Below are positions 17,727 through 27,500 of a DNA stretch of 64,000 nucleotides, piece after piece. Each line of letters starts with the position of its first letter. Position 1 is the stretch's first letter. Source of the stretch: Arthrobacter sp. ISL-30. Lineage in GTDB: Bacteria > Actinomycetota > Actinomycetes > Actinomycetales > Micrococcaceae. The notes under the pieces are model-generated. The model saw only the letters and a program-made list of their open reading frames with translations, ran no database searches and was not told where the DNA came from. The translations under genes and the position numbers were made by a program. The stretch spans positions 89,813 to 153,812 of the forward strand of contig NZ_JAGGPK010000010.1 in the NCBI RefSeq assembly GCF_018613855.1, given 5' to 3'.

Positions 17727-18500
17727 GTGAGCAATCCCGTCTTCTTCGCCCCTGTCGGCGCGCTCGACGATCTGGCGCCCGGCGCCGAATTTGTCCTTGA
17801 GGGCATTGAGGCGCGCCACGCCATCACCGTTAAGCGGCTGGCTCCCGGCGAGGCGGTGGACATCGCAGACGGCGCCGGAAAACGCCTGACGGGTACGGTC
17901 TCCCACGCCAATGGAGGAAGTCTTACTGTGCTTGCCTCCGAACTGGTAGAGGAGCCGCAGCCCAGCGTCCGGCTGGTGCTCGTCCAGGCCCTGGCCAAGG
18001 GCGATCGCGACGAACTGGCCATCGAAACCGCCACGGAGCTCGGTGTTGATGCCGTGATTCCGTGGCAGGCCGAACGCTCCATTGTTCGCTGGAAGGGTGA
18101 GCGTGCGGCCAAGGCACATGCCAAATGGCAGTCAGTCGTGACGGCGGCGGCCAAGCAGGCCCGCCGCGCATGGATTCCGGAGGTGCGGAACGCCGTCGAC
18201 AGCTCCGGACTGGCCAAGGCCGTGGAGGTCGCAGGCCTGGCGATCATCCTGCATGAGGCAGCCAAGACGAGACTGCGCGATATCCTGCAGGCCTGGGACG
18301 GGGCACTTGCGGCGGAAGCGGAACTCCCGCGCGAAGTGCTTCTGATTGTGGGTCCTGAAGGCGGCATCTCACCTAGGGAAGTAACCAGGCTGTGCGACGC
18401 CGGGGCGGTCACAGCACTGCTGGGCTCCCATGTGCTGCGGTCGTCGACGGCGGGACCCGCCGCCGTCGTACTGGCCAGTGACGTGCTGGGCCGCTGGTAG
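17727..18500 (+). CDS. rsmE: 16S rRNA (uracil-1498-N3)-methyltransferase
   Basis: 257 residues, SPOUT-family methyltransferase that methylates U1498 of 16S rRNA. An N-terminal PUA-like domain (R-H-A-I-T-V-K-R-L) precedes the knotted SAM-binding domain. The latter has Q-A-L-A-K-G-D-R, I-V-G-P-E-G-G-I and L-G-S-H-V-L-R-S-S-T-A. It starts 3 bases after the dnaJ stop, a placement conserved in many bacteria, and is probably part of the hrcA-dnaJ-rsmE operon. Confidence 0.96.
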   Translation: MSNPVFFAPVGALDDLAPGAEFVLEGIEARHAITVKRLAPGEAVDIADGAGKRLTGTVSHANGGSLTVLASELVEEPQPSVRLVLVQALAKGDRDELAIETATELGVDAVIPWQAERSIVRWKGERAAKAHAKWQSVVTAAAKQARRAWIPEVRNAVDSSGLAKAVEVAGLAIILHEAAKTRLRDILQAWDGALAAEAELPREVLLIVGPEGGISPREVTRLCDAGAVTALLGSHVLRSSTAGPAAVVLASDVLGRW

Positions 18501-18514
18501 CGGGTATAGCTAGC

Positions 18515-18595
18515 GGACGCTGAACGGTATTGTTACAGGACGCTGAACGGTATTGTTACCGGACGCTGAACGGTTTTGTTACCGGACGCTGAACG
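18515..18595. repeat. 23-bp tandem repeat at the 3' end of the lipoprotein gene
   Basis: Three full units and one partial unit begin with GGACGCTGAACG at 18515, 18538, 18561 and 18584, an exact 23-base period. The unit continues GTATTGTTAC with one or two base changes. The fourth unit lies inside the end of the minus-strand lipoprotein gene and codes for its last residues F-S-V-R. The third and earlier units lie beyond the stop codon, so the gene tail has been copied outward. The period is not a multiple of three. Confidence 0.93.
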
Positions 18596-19556
18596 TCCTG
18601 GTATCGGATTCGCGTTCCGATTCACCCTCCAGCATGCCCATGCGCAGCACGTACTTGCCGCTCGCCAGGCCAACCGTGAAGGAAAAAGCTCCGCCCTGCC
18701 CTGCTTCAGTCGACGGCAAGGCCTGGCCGTTGAGGAAGACGTTTTTTTCGCCGTTCCCGTCTTCGCGGAGGATCTGCCATCGCACAGGGACCGACGGAGC
18801 GACGCTTCGGCCGTTGATTTTCACCGCCCCGGCAGGCAGCGATACGCCTTCCTGCGGATCGATGATCCAGACAGGCGCAACCAGCGAAACGTCCCTTGCC
18901 ATGGGTTCGCCCAGCTGGACATGGCCAAACGCCTCGAACCCGGTGTGTCCGTCTACCAGAATGACCACCTGGATCTGCTGGCCGGAATCGATCAGGCCGG
19001 AACTCGCAGCGGCGGCCGACGCAGTGTAGACAAGCTGCTGCACGGCACGCTGTGCCATGTCGGCGTCGAGGTTGCTGTTGAACGCGCCCTTGGACACGTC
19101 AACCGTGATCACGTTCTTGCCGGAAACAGAGGTCGCAAGGCTTTCAGGTTCCTGCCAGGGCGTGAAGTAATCCGGATCAAGCGGCTTCTGCGACATCATG
19201 GTTCGCAGCGCGATGGTCACGGGATTTTCCTGGCCCGAGGACTCACGGAACTCGCGGTAGAGATAGGCCTTGCCGTCGCTTCGGCCAATCCAGTACACCG
19301 GGACGCGATTGGAGGCCGGGGTCGTTTCCAGGGGGGCGTTACTGGCAGAGACTGTGGGGCCACCTGCTGCAACTGTTGGGGTGGGATTCGGAGACGCTCC
19401 GGTCCGGGGTCCGCTGTCCGCGATGCAGCCCGTCAATGCCATGGCCACAGCGCAGCAGGCAGCGAGCACGCCAGAGCGAATCCGGGTGCGCCGTGCCGGG
19501 GCCTGGTTGATTGACTGCTCGATGGTGCTGGTTTCCTTGCTTGGTTGGCGTTGCAT
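18579..19556 (-). CDS. GerMN-domain lipoprotein
   Basis: 325 residues from the ATG at 19556; the open frame extends further upstream without support. A basic N-terminus and hydrophobic segment end in a lipobox (A-L-T-G-C), so it should be anchored to the outer face of the membrane. A GerMN domain follows after a Pro/Thr/Ala linker (V-P-V-Y-W-I-G, then I-A-L-R-T-M-M, V-Y-T-A-S-A, I-Q-V-V-I-L-V-D). A C-terminal immunoglobulin-like domain resembles Gmad2 (A-P-V-W-I-I-D-P-Q-E-G). The function is unknown; such pairs occur in envelope and spore proteins. It is divergent from phoH. Its 3' end carries the 23-bp tandem repeat. Confidence 0.87.
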   Translation of the reverse strand: MQRQPSKETSTIEQSINQAPARRTRIRSGVLAACCAVAMALTGCIADSGPRTGASPNPTPTVAAGGPTVSASNAPLETTPASNRVPVYWIGRSDGKAYLYREFRESSGQENPVTIALRTMMSQKPLDPDYFTPWQEPESLATSVSGKNVITVDVSKGAFNSNLDADMAQRAVQQLVYTASAAAASSGLIDSGQQIQVVILVDGHTGFEAFGHVQLGEPMARDVSLVAPVWIIDPQEGVSLPAGAVKINGRSVAPSVPVRWQILREDGNGEKNVFLNGQALPSTEAGQGGAFSFTVGLASGKYVLRMGMLEGESERESDTRTFSVR

Positions 19557-19838
19557 CGTTGACGAAGGTTGGGGGACGTCACTGCAGCGGTTCCGTGGGC
19601 GTTCTTCGGTTCGCGTATTGCCAGCTTGACACACGCTTTGGGCAGCCTGAGCGGCAATCCGGGAGAGCGCTGGAACTGCAACAGTATTGATATGAGGCCG
19701 ATATGGAGTTGATACCAAAATGCGGGAACCCGGCTGGTTTCCGGCTGCCTCGTGAGGGTTCCGGGCCGGGCGCGCTGGCGTAGGATGGATAGCATTCCTA
19801 AGTCCGACCGGAGGAGCGCAGGCCAATCGGCCAACACC

Positions 19839-20930
19839 ATGACTGAATCAGTGAATTCAAGGCCCAAGGCCACAGCGGGGGAGGCTGGCGCGGGCGAATT
19901 TCCGCATAGCATTCCGGGAGTTCGAACGGAAGTAGTCGTCTTCGACAGCTCCGATCAAATGGTTCAGTCGCTTGGCAGCCACGATGAGGCGCTGCGGTTT
20001 ATCGAGGAGCAGTTTCCCGGCGTCGACTTCCATGTCCGCGGCAATGAACTGTCCCTCAGCGGTCCGCCTGCGGACGTCCCCCGCATCATGCGGCTCCTTG
20101 AAGAGATCCGGGGCCTGGTGGCCAAGGGCACAATCATTACCACCGATGTGCTCCAGCAGCTCGTTCTTCTCCTCCGCACCCAATCGCTGCAGAATCCTGT
20201 CGATGTCCTGACCCATAACATCCTGTCCAGCAGGGGTCGCACCATCCGGCCCAAGACGCTGAACCAGAAGAACTACGTGGACGCCATCGATGACAATACG
20301 GTCATCTTTGGAATAGGCCCGGCTGGCACCGGCAAGACTTACCTTGCCGTGGCCAAGGCGGTGCAGGCCCTGCAGCTCAAGGAAGTCAATAGGATCATCC
20401 TTACCCGGCCCGCCGTCGAAGCGGGGGAGCGGCTGGGTTTCCTGCCAGGAACCCTCAGCGACAAGATCGACCCTTACCTTCGCCCGCTGTATGACGCCCT
20501 GCACGACATGATGGACCCGGAGTCCATACCGAGGCTTATGGCCGCAGGAACCATCGAGGTTGCACCGTTGGCCTACATGCGCGGGCGTACCCTCAATGAC
20601 GCCTTCATTATTCTCGACGAGGCCCAGAACACCACGCCGGAACAAATGAAGATGTTCCTCACGCGCCTGGGTTTCGGTTCCAAGATGGTGGTCACGGGTG
20701 ATGTCACGCAGGTCGACCTTCCGTTTGGTACCCGTTCGGGCTTGCGCATAGTCCATGACATCCTCGAGGGCATCGATGGGGTGAACTTCTCCATGCTGGA
20801 CGCCGCCGACGTCGTGCGGCATAGGCTGGTGGCGGACATTGTGTCGGCCTACAGCACGTGGGACGACAAGCAACGGCTGCGCGCGAAGCATTCAGCGGTG
20901 GCACGGGAAAAGCGGGGGGATCACCAGTGA
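19839..20930 (+). CDS. phoH: PhoH family ATPase
   Basis: 363 residues from the ATG at 19839; ATG 19785 in frame is an alternative and neither has a strong ribosome site. It is a cytoplasmic P-loop ATPase of the PhoH type, commonly linked to YbeY and RNA metabolism. An N-terminal KH-like region precedes Walker A (G-P-A-G-T-G-K-T) and Walker B (I-I-L-D-E-A-Q-N). The tail is Lys/Arg-rich. Its last four bases overlap the ybeY start, indicating translational coupling in phoH-ybeY-CNNM-era. Confidence 0.95.
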   Translation: MTESVNSRPKATAGEAGAGEFPHSIPGVRTEVVVFDSSDQMVQSLGSHDEALRFIEEQFPGVDFHVRGNELSLSGPPADVPRIMRLLEEIRGLVAKGTIITTDVLQQLVLLLRTQSLQNPVDVLTHNILSSRGRTIRPKTLNQKNYVDAIDDNTVIFGIGPAGTGKTYLAVAKAVQALQLKEVNRIILTRPAVEAGERLGFLPGTLSDKIDPYLRPLYDALHDMMDPESIPRLMAAGTIEVAPLAYMRGRTLNDAFIILDEAQNTTPEQMKMFLTRLGFGSKMVVTGDVTQVDLPFGTRSGLRIVHDILEGIDGVNFSMLDAADVVRHRLVADIVSAYSTWDDKQRLRAKHSAVAREKRGDHQ

Positions 20931-21400
20931 GCATTGAGGTCAACAACGAATCCGGCGTCCGGGTGGATGAGACGCAGCTGGTGACGCTGTCCCGCTTCAT
21001 TTTTGAACGCCTCTACATCCATCCCCAGGCGGAGCTGTCCATCCTGCTCGTCGATGAGCCGGCCATGGAAAAACTCCATATCGAACTCATGGATGAACCG
21101 GGTGCCACCGATGTGCTGTCTGTTCCGATGGACGAGCTGACCCCCGGTACACCCGGCAAACCCACCCCCCAAGGGATGCTCGGCGATATTGCCATCTGCC
21201 CGCAGGTGGCGGAAGTCCAGGCCAGGAATGCAGGACACTCAACGCAGGACGAGATGCTCCTGCTGACAACCCACGGGATCCTTCACCTGCTCGGCTTTGA
21301 CCACGCTGAGCCTGAAGAAAAAGAGGAGATGTTCGGACTGCAGCGCGAGCTCCTTTCGGCCTTCCTCGGCAAGGATGCCCCCATGGAGACCATGCAGTGA
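20927..21400 (+). CDS. ybeY: Endoribonuclease YbeY
   Basis: 157 residues from the GTG that overlaps the phoH stop (GTGA). YbeY is a metal-dependent RNase for 16S rRNA maturation and ribosome quality control. The zinc motif H-G-I-L-H-L-L-G-F-D-H puts the three histidines at residues 116, 120 and 126. The conserved T-D-V-L-S-V and L-G-D-I-A-I segments precede it. Its end overlaps the next gene start by 4 bases. Confidence 0.97.
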   Translation: MSIEVNNESGVRVDETQLVTLSRFIFERLYIHPQAELSILLVDEPAMEKLHIELMDEPGATDVLSVPMDELTPGTPGKPTPQGMLGDIAICPQVAEVQARNAGHSTQDEMLLLTTHGILHLLGFDHAEPEEKEEMFGLQRELLSAFLGKDAPMETMQ

Positions 21401-22731
21401 CCCCGGCGATCCTGGTCGTTATGGCCATGGTCTTCCTGGGCTTCGTAGCCCTCTTGACCGCGGCGGAAGCTGCTTTCAACCTCCTGCCGCGCCATGAAGC
21501 CGAACAGGCGATCCTGAGGAGCCGTGGCACCGCACTGCGCCGCATCCTCGAACAACCCGTAGCCCACGTTCGTGCGCTGCGTTTTTGGCGGGTCTGGTTC
21601 GAGATGGCCGCCGCAGTCGCCGTCGCCGTCCTGCTGCACAGCCTCCTGGACAACGTCTGGCTTGCCGGACTCGCCGCCACCTTGATCATGGCCGTCATCG
21701 GCTTCGTCCTGGTGGGGGTGTCACCCCGGCAAATCGGACGTGTCCACTCCGGCGGAGTGGTCCGCGCGACGGCTCCCCTCATCCGGTTCCTTTGCTGGAT
21801 TCTGGGACCCGTTCCCAGCTGGCTCGTCTCGCTTGGCCGGGCCGTGGCGCCTGGCGCCCCGGGTGGCGACGAGGCGTTCTTCAGTGAAGAGGAATTCCGC
21901 GAGCTTGTTGACCGGGCGACAGAGTCGGACATGATCGAGGACAACGAGGCCGAACTCATCCAGTCCGTCTTCGATTTCGGCGACACCATGGTTCGTTCGG
22001 TCATGGTTCCCCGGACCGACATGGTCTGCATTGAAAGCGGCTCCACCCTTGAACAGGCCATGGCGCTCTTCCTGCGCTCCGGATACTCCCGTATTCCCGT
22101 CATCGGAGAGAACGCCGACGACGTTCGGGGCATCCTTTACCTCAAGGACGCGGCGGCAGTTTTGCACCGTCTGGATCCACACAACCACCGTCGCCATGAC
22201 GTGGACTCCCTGGCACGTGAGGCCCGCTACGTTCCAGAGTCCAAACCAGTCAGCGACCTGCTGCGCGAACTGCAGAAGGAATCCACGCACGTCGCCATTG
22301 TGATTGATGAATACGGCGGCACGGCCGGGCTGGTGACGCTGGAGGACCTCATCGAGGAACTCGTGGGAGAAATCGTAGACGAGTACGATTCCGCGGGAGC
22401 CGAAGTAATTGAACTCGGTGACGGCAGTTACCGGGTCAGCGCCCGTATGAGCATCGATGACCTCGGGGAGCTGTTCGATATCGACCTCGACGACGACGAG
22501 GTGGACACAGTGGGCGGGCTCCTGGCGAAGGCGCTGGGTCGCGTCCCGATCGTCGGGAGCACGGTTGAAGTCAGCGGCGTCTCGCTAAAAGCCGATAGGC
22601 TGGAGGGTCGTCGGAACCGGGTCAGCCATATTATTGCGGCAGCCATTCCAAAGGAAGACACTGACTTTGAAGAGCTTCTTGACGAGGCAGACACAACGCA
22701 ACAGGGAGTTCCACGTGAGCAAGCAGAATAA
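21397..22731 (+). CDS. CNNM/CorC-type membrane protein with CBS domains (hemolysin family)
   Basis: 444 residues. The N-terminal DUF21 domain has about four membrane helices within residues 1-150. A linker containing E-E-E-F-R-E-L-V follows, then two CBS domains (M-V-P-R-T-D-M near residue 205 and [12 protein letters not shown] near 305). The C-terminal CorC/HlyC domain lies from about 350. Relatives take part in divalent-cation (Mg, Co) transport. It is coupled to ybeY by a 4-base overlap and to era by a 17-base overlap. Confidence 0.94.
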   Translation: MTPAILVVMAMVFLGFVALLTAAEAAFNLLPRHEAEQAILRSRGTALRRILEQPVAHVRALRFWRVWFEMAAAVAVAVLLHSLLDNVWLAGLAATLIMAVIGFVLVGVSPRQIGRVHSGGVVRATAPLIRFLCWILGPVPSWLVSLGRAVAPGAPGGDEAFFSEEEFRELVDRATESDMIEDNEAELIQSVFDFGDTMVRSVMVPRTDMVCIESGSTLEQAMALFLRSGYSRIPVIGENADDVRGILYLKDAAAVLHRLDPHNHRRHDVDSLAREARYVPESKPVSDLLRELQKESTHVAIVIDEYGGTAGLVTLEDLIEELVGEIVDEYDSAGAEVIELGDGSYRVSARMSIDDLGELFDIDLDDDEVDTVGGLLAKALGRVPIVGSTVEVSGVSLKADRLEGRRNRVSHIIAAAIPKEDTDFEELLDEADTTQQGVPREQAE

Positions 22732-23677
22732 GAAGCACGACGCCGAAGAGGACTTCGGCGGCTTCCGCGCCGGTTTTTCGGTGCTGGTCGGCAGGCCGAA
22801 TGCAGGCAAGTCGACGCTCACCAACGCCCTCGTTGGCCAGAAGGTGGCGATCACTTCCGCAAAACCCCAAACCACGCGGCACACTATCCGTGGCATCGTC
22901 CACCGCGAGGATGCCCAGCTGATCCTGGTGGACACCCCTGGCCTCCACCGCCCCCGCACCCTCCTCGGAAAGCGCCTGAACGACCTCGTTGCAGACACAC
23001 TCGCCGAAGTGGATGCCATCGGATTTTGCCTGCCGGCAAACGAAAAGATCGGACCCGGCGACAGGTTCATTGCAGCCCAGCTCGCCGGCGTCGGCCGAAA
23101 GCCGATCATCGCCATCGTCACCAAGACCGACCTCGTGGACCGCCAGGCGCTGACAGAGCAGCTCATCGCCGTCGACGAACTCGGGCGGGAGGTTATGGGC
23201 GGCGAGGGCTTCAGTGATGTGGTCCCGGTTTCCGCCAGCGATGGATTCCAGGTCTCCACCGTGGCCGATGTCCTCATCAAGCACATGCCGCCGTCGCCGC
23301 CGTTGTATCCGGATGGCGAACTCACGGATGAACCCGAAGCCGTCATGGTTGCCGAACTAATCCGCGAGGCGGCCCTCGAAGGCGTGCGGGACGAGCTTCC
23401 CCACTCGCTGGCCGTCGTCGTCGAGGAGATCGTGCCTCGCGAAGGCCGAACCGAAGACAATCCCCTGCTTGATGTCCGCGTGAACCTCTACGTGGAAAGG
23501 CCCTCGCAGAAGGCCATCATCATTGGCAAGGGCGGCAGCCGCCTCCGGGAAGTCGGGACCAACGCGAGGAAGGGCATTGAGGCACTCCTGGGCACCCGCA
23601 TTTACCTTGACCTCCATGTAAAGGTTGCCAAGGACTGGCAGCGGGACCCCAAGCAGCTCGTCAAACTCGGTTTCTAG
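22715..23677 (+). CDS. era: GTPase Era
   Basis: 320 residues from the GTG at 22715, supported by CAGGGAG upstream. Era is an essential GTPase that binds the 3' end of 16S rRNA during small-subunit assembly. G1 is G-R-P-N-A-G-K-S at residues 26-33, G3 D-T-P-G and G4 T-K-T-D. The KH domain near the C-terminus carries I-I-I-G-K-G-G-S. It is the last gene of the phoH-ybeY-CNNM-era cluster and its start lies inside the previous gene. Confidence 0.97.
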   Translation: MSKQNKKHDAEEDFGGFRAGFSVLVGRPNAGKSTLTNALVGQKVAITSAKPQTTRHTIRGIVHREDAQLILVDTPGLHRPRTLLGKRLNDLVADTLAEVDAIGFCLPANEKIGPGDRFIAAQLAGVGRKPIIAIVTKTDLVDRQALTEQLIAVDELGREVMGGEGFSDVVPVSASDGFQVSTVADVLIKHMPPSPPLYPDGELTDEPEAVMVAELIREAALEGVRDELPHSLAVVVEEIVPREGRTEDNPLLDVRVNLYVERPSQKAIIIGKGGSRLREVGTNARKGIEALLGTRIYLDLHVKVAKDWQRDPKQLVKLGF

Positions 23678-23815
23678 TCCCGTAATAGGCCCTTTCAGGG
23701 CAAGCTCTGCCTTCAATCAGTGCTTCAGCAAGCGGTTGAAGTGGCCAATGAGGGTTCTCCCAGTTTCGACGCCTAAAATGGCCGGAACCGTGTTTTTCGA
23801 GGAAAGGTCTACCGA

Positions 23816-25378
23816 GTGGTGCGACGAAGTGATGCCGGCGCGACTGGAACAGGCGCAGGCTCCAGCGGGGCACCGGCACGCCATTCGGAGCTGAGTGGCA
23901 TGGAGCCCGCCCGTCACATGAACGGGATCAAGGGATGGCCAGTCTGGCTCAAGGTCACCACCTGGGCGTCCTGCATGCTCGTTGTCGCCGGCCTCGCGTT
24001 CGCAGCCTTCTGGGTGATTCGTCTCCAGCTGAACATCTCGAAGGCACCCCTGTCCGCCGGAAGCGAGAAGTTGGAGAACACTAATGACAGGACTGACCGG
24101 CTGCAGATCCTGATTCTTGGCTCCGACACTCGTGACGGCAAGAACTCCCAGTACGGTTCGGCCGAGGACTCTACGGGCTATGGCCAGTCGGACGTCATGA
24201 TGCTCCTGGACATATCGAAGGACAATAAGCGGGTCAGCGTCGTCAGCTTCCCACGTGACCTGTTGGTCGACATTCCAAAGTGCATCGACCATGAGAGTGG
24301 GCAGACGTATCCGGCCCGCAGCGGCGTGATGATCAATACTGCAATGGCCGAGGCAGGCATCGGGTGCGCTGTGGATACGATCAATGAGCTGACCGGGATG
24401 AAAATCGACCACTTCATGATGGCGGACTTCAACGCCGTGAAGGAGCTTTCCTCCACGGTCGGCGGCGTCGACGTCTGCATCAGCGACGCCGTCTTTGATC
24501 CGGATTCCGGACTGCGCCTTCCCAAAGGCACATCGCAGGTGGAGGGCGAACAGGCCCTGGCCTTCCTCAGGACCCGCCACGCCTTCGAACTTGGCGGAGA
24601 CCTTGGCCGTATCAAGGCCCAGCAGGGTTTCCTTTCTGCCCTGACCCGCAAGATCAAGGATGACGGTACCCTCGGCGATCCGCAGAAGTTGCTTCGCATC
24701 GCGGACGTAGTCACGCAGAACCTGACTGTCGACGATGGACTGGCCTCGGTGCAGTCGCTGCTGACCATAGGAAGCCGGCTCCGGGATATCGATGTTTCCA
24801 AGGTGGCATTCGTCGCCGCGCCCACTCAGCCCGCTTCCCAGGACCCGAACCGGCTTGAGCTCGTGGAGCCCGAGGCGTCCCAGCTTTTTGCTGCCCTGCG
24901 CGCGGACCTTGACCTGACTTCCCCTGGCTCCACCGAGAGTCCGAGTCCCGCCCGTCCCGCAGATCCCACTGCTCCAGCCACTACTGCTCCGGCGCCGCCT
25001 GCACCGGCCTACGACAAAGCACTTCAACCAGTCGCTGTTGCAAATGGTTCAGGCACCCCGGCAAGGGCGCAGGAACTCCTTCAAACGATCACCGGCGCCG
25101 GCTTCACCCGGGCCAGCACCTTCGCGGCCGCAACGGTGAACACCACTGTGGTCTACTATGGCGCAGGCTTTGAGGACGTTGCCAAGGACGTCGCCGCACT
25201 GTTCGGCATCCCGGCAATCCAGCAGGAGGCCTCGGTGACCGGCGTCCAGGTCTACCTGGGAACCGACTTCACGTCCGGGACCCAATACGGCCAGGCTACA
25301 GTTCCCAAGGACGTCGTGAACCAGACAGCCAGCGACGTCATCTGCCAGACCGCCAACCCGGCCTACGTCACCGGATAA
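23816..25378 (+). CDS. LytR-CpsA-Psr (LCP) family cell-wall ligase with LytR_C domain
   Basis: 520 residues, GTG start with GGAAAGG upstream. LCP enzymes attach teichoic acids, arabinogalactan or other glycopolymers to peptidoglycan. A cytoplasmic N-terminus of about 45 residues and one transmembrane helix (S-C-M-L-V-V-A-G-L-A-F near residue 50) precede the LCP core. The core has L-G-S-D-T-R-D-G, S-V-V-S-F-P-R-D and F-L-R-T-R-H. A Pro/Ala-rich linker leads to the C-terminal LytR_C domain (V-A-V-A-N-G-S-G-T-P-A-R-A). It stands alone, 138 bases after era. Confidence 0.93.
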   Translation: MVRRSDAGATGTGAGSSGAPARHSELSGMEPARHMNGIKGWPVWLKVTTWASCMLVVAGLAFAAFWVIRLQLNISKAPLSAGSEKLENTNDRTDRLQILILGSDTRDGKNSQYGSAEDSTGYGQSDVMMLLDISKDNKRVSVVSFPRDLLVDIPKCIDHESGQTYPARSGVMINTAMAEAGIGCAVDTINELTGMKIDHFMMADFNAVKELSSTVGGVDVCISDAVFDPDSGLRLPKGTSQVEGEQALAFLRTRHAFELGGDLGRIKAQQGFLSALTRKIKDDGTLGDPQKLLRIADVVTQNLTVDDGLASVQSLLTIGSRLRDIDVSKVAFVAAPTQPASQDPNRLELVEPEASQLFAALRADLDLTSPGSTESPSPARPADPTAPATTAPAPPAPAYDKALQPVAVANGSGTPARAQELLQTITGAGFTRASTFAAATVNTTVVYYGAGFEDVAKDVAALFGIPAIQQEASVTGVQVYLGTDFTSGTQYGQATVPKDVVNQTASDVICQTANPAYVTG

Positions 25379-25392
25379 TGTCACCCTGGTGA

Positions 25393-25423
25393 TCGAGCCG
25401 GTCGAGATCTTCGACAGGCTCGA
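25393..25423. terminator. Hairpin between LCP and M13 peptidase genes
   Basis: Arms TCGAGCCGGTCGA (25393-25405) and TCGACAGGCTCGA (25411-25423) pair over 13 bp with one mismatch around a 5-base loop. It lies between two convergent genes and can serve as a bidirectional terminator. The GACAGGCTCGA core resembles dispersed intergenic repeats I recall from Arthrobacter-like genomes; only one copy is visible here. Confidence 0.6.
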
Positions 25424-25434
25424 CCTCCGGGCTG

Positions 25435-27387
25435 CTACCAGATGTTGACGCGGTCCTCGGGATCCAGCCACATGGCATCATTGGGCGTTACGTCAAAGGC
25501 GTCATGGAACGGGGTCAGGTTCCGCGCAATGGCGTTGGTGCGGAATTCATTGGGGGAGTGTGGGTCCGTGGCCAGGCGGCGAATGGCCTCTTCGGGGCGG
25601 ATCACCTGGCGCCAGCCTGCGGCCCAGGACATAAAGAAGCGCTGCCAGCCGGTGAAGCCGTCCAGGACGGGCGGTTCTTCACCATTGAGGCTGAGCAGAT
25701 AGGCCTTATAGGCGATGGTCATTCCGCCCAGGTCGCCAATGTTCTCACCGAGGGTCAGCCTGCCGTTGACCTTGTGGTCCGGAGCCGCGTAGGGGGACAA
25801 CGCGTCGTACTGGGAGACCAGCTTGGCGGTGCGTTCCTCGAATGCGGCGCGGTCCTCCTCAGTCCACCAGTTCCGGAGGGCGCCGCTTCCGTCGAACTGC
25901 GAGCCCTGGTCGTCGAAGCCGTGGCCGATTTCATGGCCAATGACGGCACCGATTCCGCCGTAATTGACGGCGTCGTCGGCGTCCGCCGTAAAGAACGGTG
26001 GCTGCAGGATCGCGGCCGGAAAGACGATCTCGTTCAGCATGGGATGGTAATAGGCGTTGACCGTCTGGGGCGTCATGAGCCACTTGTTCAGGTCCACGGG
26101 CTTGCCCACCTCATCGAGGTGGCGGTCGACGTCGGCGCTATGGGCCCGCTCGACGTTGCCCAGGAGGTCGGCGGGATCGATGTCTACTGCCGAATAGTCG
26201 ATCCACTCGTCCGGGAAGCCGATCTTCGGCCGGAAGGCCTCCAGTTTTTTCAGGGCTTCGGCCTTGGTGGCCTCGCCCATCCATTCGAGGGAAGTGATGC
26301 TCTGGCGGTACGCCTCAATGAGTCTGGAGACCAGCTCCTGCATCTTCGCCTTGTGGCCCTCGGGAAAGTGTCGTGCCACGTAAATCTGGCCGACGGCTTC
26401 TCCGAGGCCCGCCTCGACGACCGCTACGCCACGCTTCCAGCGGTCCTTGTTCTGGGGAGTACCGCTGAGCGTGGTTCCGTAGAAGTCGAAGTTCGCATCG
26501 ATGAATGCCGCCGAAAGGTAGGGAGCGGCGGAGCTGATGACGCGCATGGCCAGCCACTCACGCCACGTGCCGAGATCTTCGGATTCGAGCAGTGAAGCCG
26601 CGCCGCCGAAGAAGTCGGGAGTGCTGACCACCAGTTCGCTCCACTTGGCGTCCTCGATTCCTGCAGCCAGGAACCAGCCACCGAGCTGCGGGAACAGTTC
26701 CTGGCCCTCAGCGGCGGTCTTCAGGTTGTAGGTTTTCTGGGGGTCGCGCAAGGTGACGTTGTCCCAGTGATGCGAAGCGAGGGCGGTCTCGAGGGCCACA
26801 ACCCGCCCGGCCGCGGCCTCGGCGTCGGGCATTTCCGCCAGTGTGAGCATGCGGGCGATATGGGCACGGTAGGCCTCAACAATGGGTGCGAACTTTTCTT
26901 CACGGTAGTAGGACTCATCGGGCAGGCCCAGGCCGCCCTGGCCTACGTAAAGCAGCACGCGCTCGGGGTTGCCTGCATCCGGGGCCGGGTAGATGGAAAA
27001 CAGTCCCGCCACGTCGGCACGGAACAGCCGGCCTACCAGCTCGATGAGCTCGGCAACGGACTGCACGGCGGAGACCGAGGCCAGGCGCGCCCGAATCGGG
27101 TCCACGCCCTTGGCCTCCGCGGCGGCCTCGTCCATGAAGCTGCGGTACAGGTCGCCTACCTTGCGTTCGATCCCGCTTGCCTCAGGTCCCTTGGCTGCCG
27201 CTTCCTCGATGATGGCCCGGACCGCCAGCTCCGCACCATCGCGAAGGGCGGTGAACGTTCCTTCCAGCGGACGGTCGTCCGGAATGGTTGTGTTCTTAAG
27301 CCATGCACCGTTCACGTGCTGATACAGATCGTCCTGCGGGCGCACGTTGTGATCGATGTTTGACAGTGTGATCCCCGACTGTGGCAC
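25435..27387 (-). CDS. pepO: M13 family metallopeptidase (neprilysin/PepO type)
   Basis: 650 residues, GTG start with AAGGAG upstream. It is a zinc endopeptidase acting on short peptides. The N-terminal Peptidase_M13_N region begins at D-D-L-Y-Q-H-V-N-G-A-W-L, a hallmark. The catalytic domain has V-I-G-H-E-I-G-H-G-F-D-D near residue 482 and the second motif E-N-I-G-D-L-G-G, which supplies the third zinc ligand. The C-terminal C-x-x-W typical of neprilysins is replaced by V-N-I-W. No signal peptide or membrane anchor is visible, so the bacterial protein is probably cytoplasmic. Convergent with the LCP gene, divergent from leuA. Confidence 0.95.
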   Translation of the reverse strand: MPQSGITLSNIDHNVRPQDDLYQHVNGAWLKNTTIPDDRPLEGTFTALRDGAELAVRAIIEEAAAKGPEASGIERKVGDLYRSFMDEAAAEAKGVDPIRARLASVSAVQSVAELIELVGRLFRADVAGLFSIYPAPDAGNPERVLLYVGQGGLGLPDESYYREEKFAPIVEAYRAHIARMLTLAEMPDAEAAAGRVVALETALASHHWDNVTLRDPQKTYNLKTAAEGQELFPQLGGWFLAAGIEDAKWSELVVSTPDFFGGAASLLESEDLGTWREWLAMRVISSAAPYLSAAFIDANFDFYGTTLSGTPQNKDRWKRGVAVVEAGLGEAVGQIYVARHFPEGHKAKMQELVSRLIEAYRQSITSLEWMGEATKAEALKKLEAFRPKIGFPDEWIDYSAVDIDPADLLGNVERAHSADVDRHLDEVGKPVDLNKWLMTPQTVNAYYHPMLNEIVFPAAILQPPFFTADADDAVNYGGIGAVIGHEIGHGFDDQGSQFDGSGALRNWWTEEDRAAFEERTAKLVSQYDALSPYAAPDHKVNGRLTLGENIGDLGGMTIAYKAYLLSLNGEEPPVLDGFTGWQRFFMSWAAGWRQVIRPEEAIRRLATDPHSPNEFRTNAIARNLTPFHDAFDVTPNDAMWLDPEDRVNIW

Positions 27388-27500
27388 ATGTACTCCTTCG
27401 GAACGACGTGTGCAGGCGGCTGTCCACCGCTGCGGCGTCTGAATAATGGACGATGCTTGAGGTGTTGCACTGTCATCATACGCACCCGTGTTACTGTGAA

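Noticed and set aside
18515..18595. Tandem repeats considered as a CRISPR array
   Set aside because: Units are directly adjacent with no unique spacers and there are no cas genes in the window.
19857..20891. 344-codon minus-strand frame inside phoH
   Set aside because: Antisense shadow of a clear PhoH ATPase.
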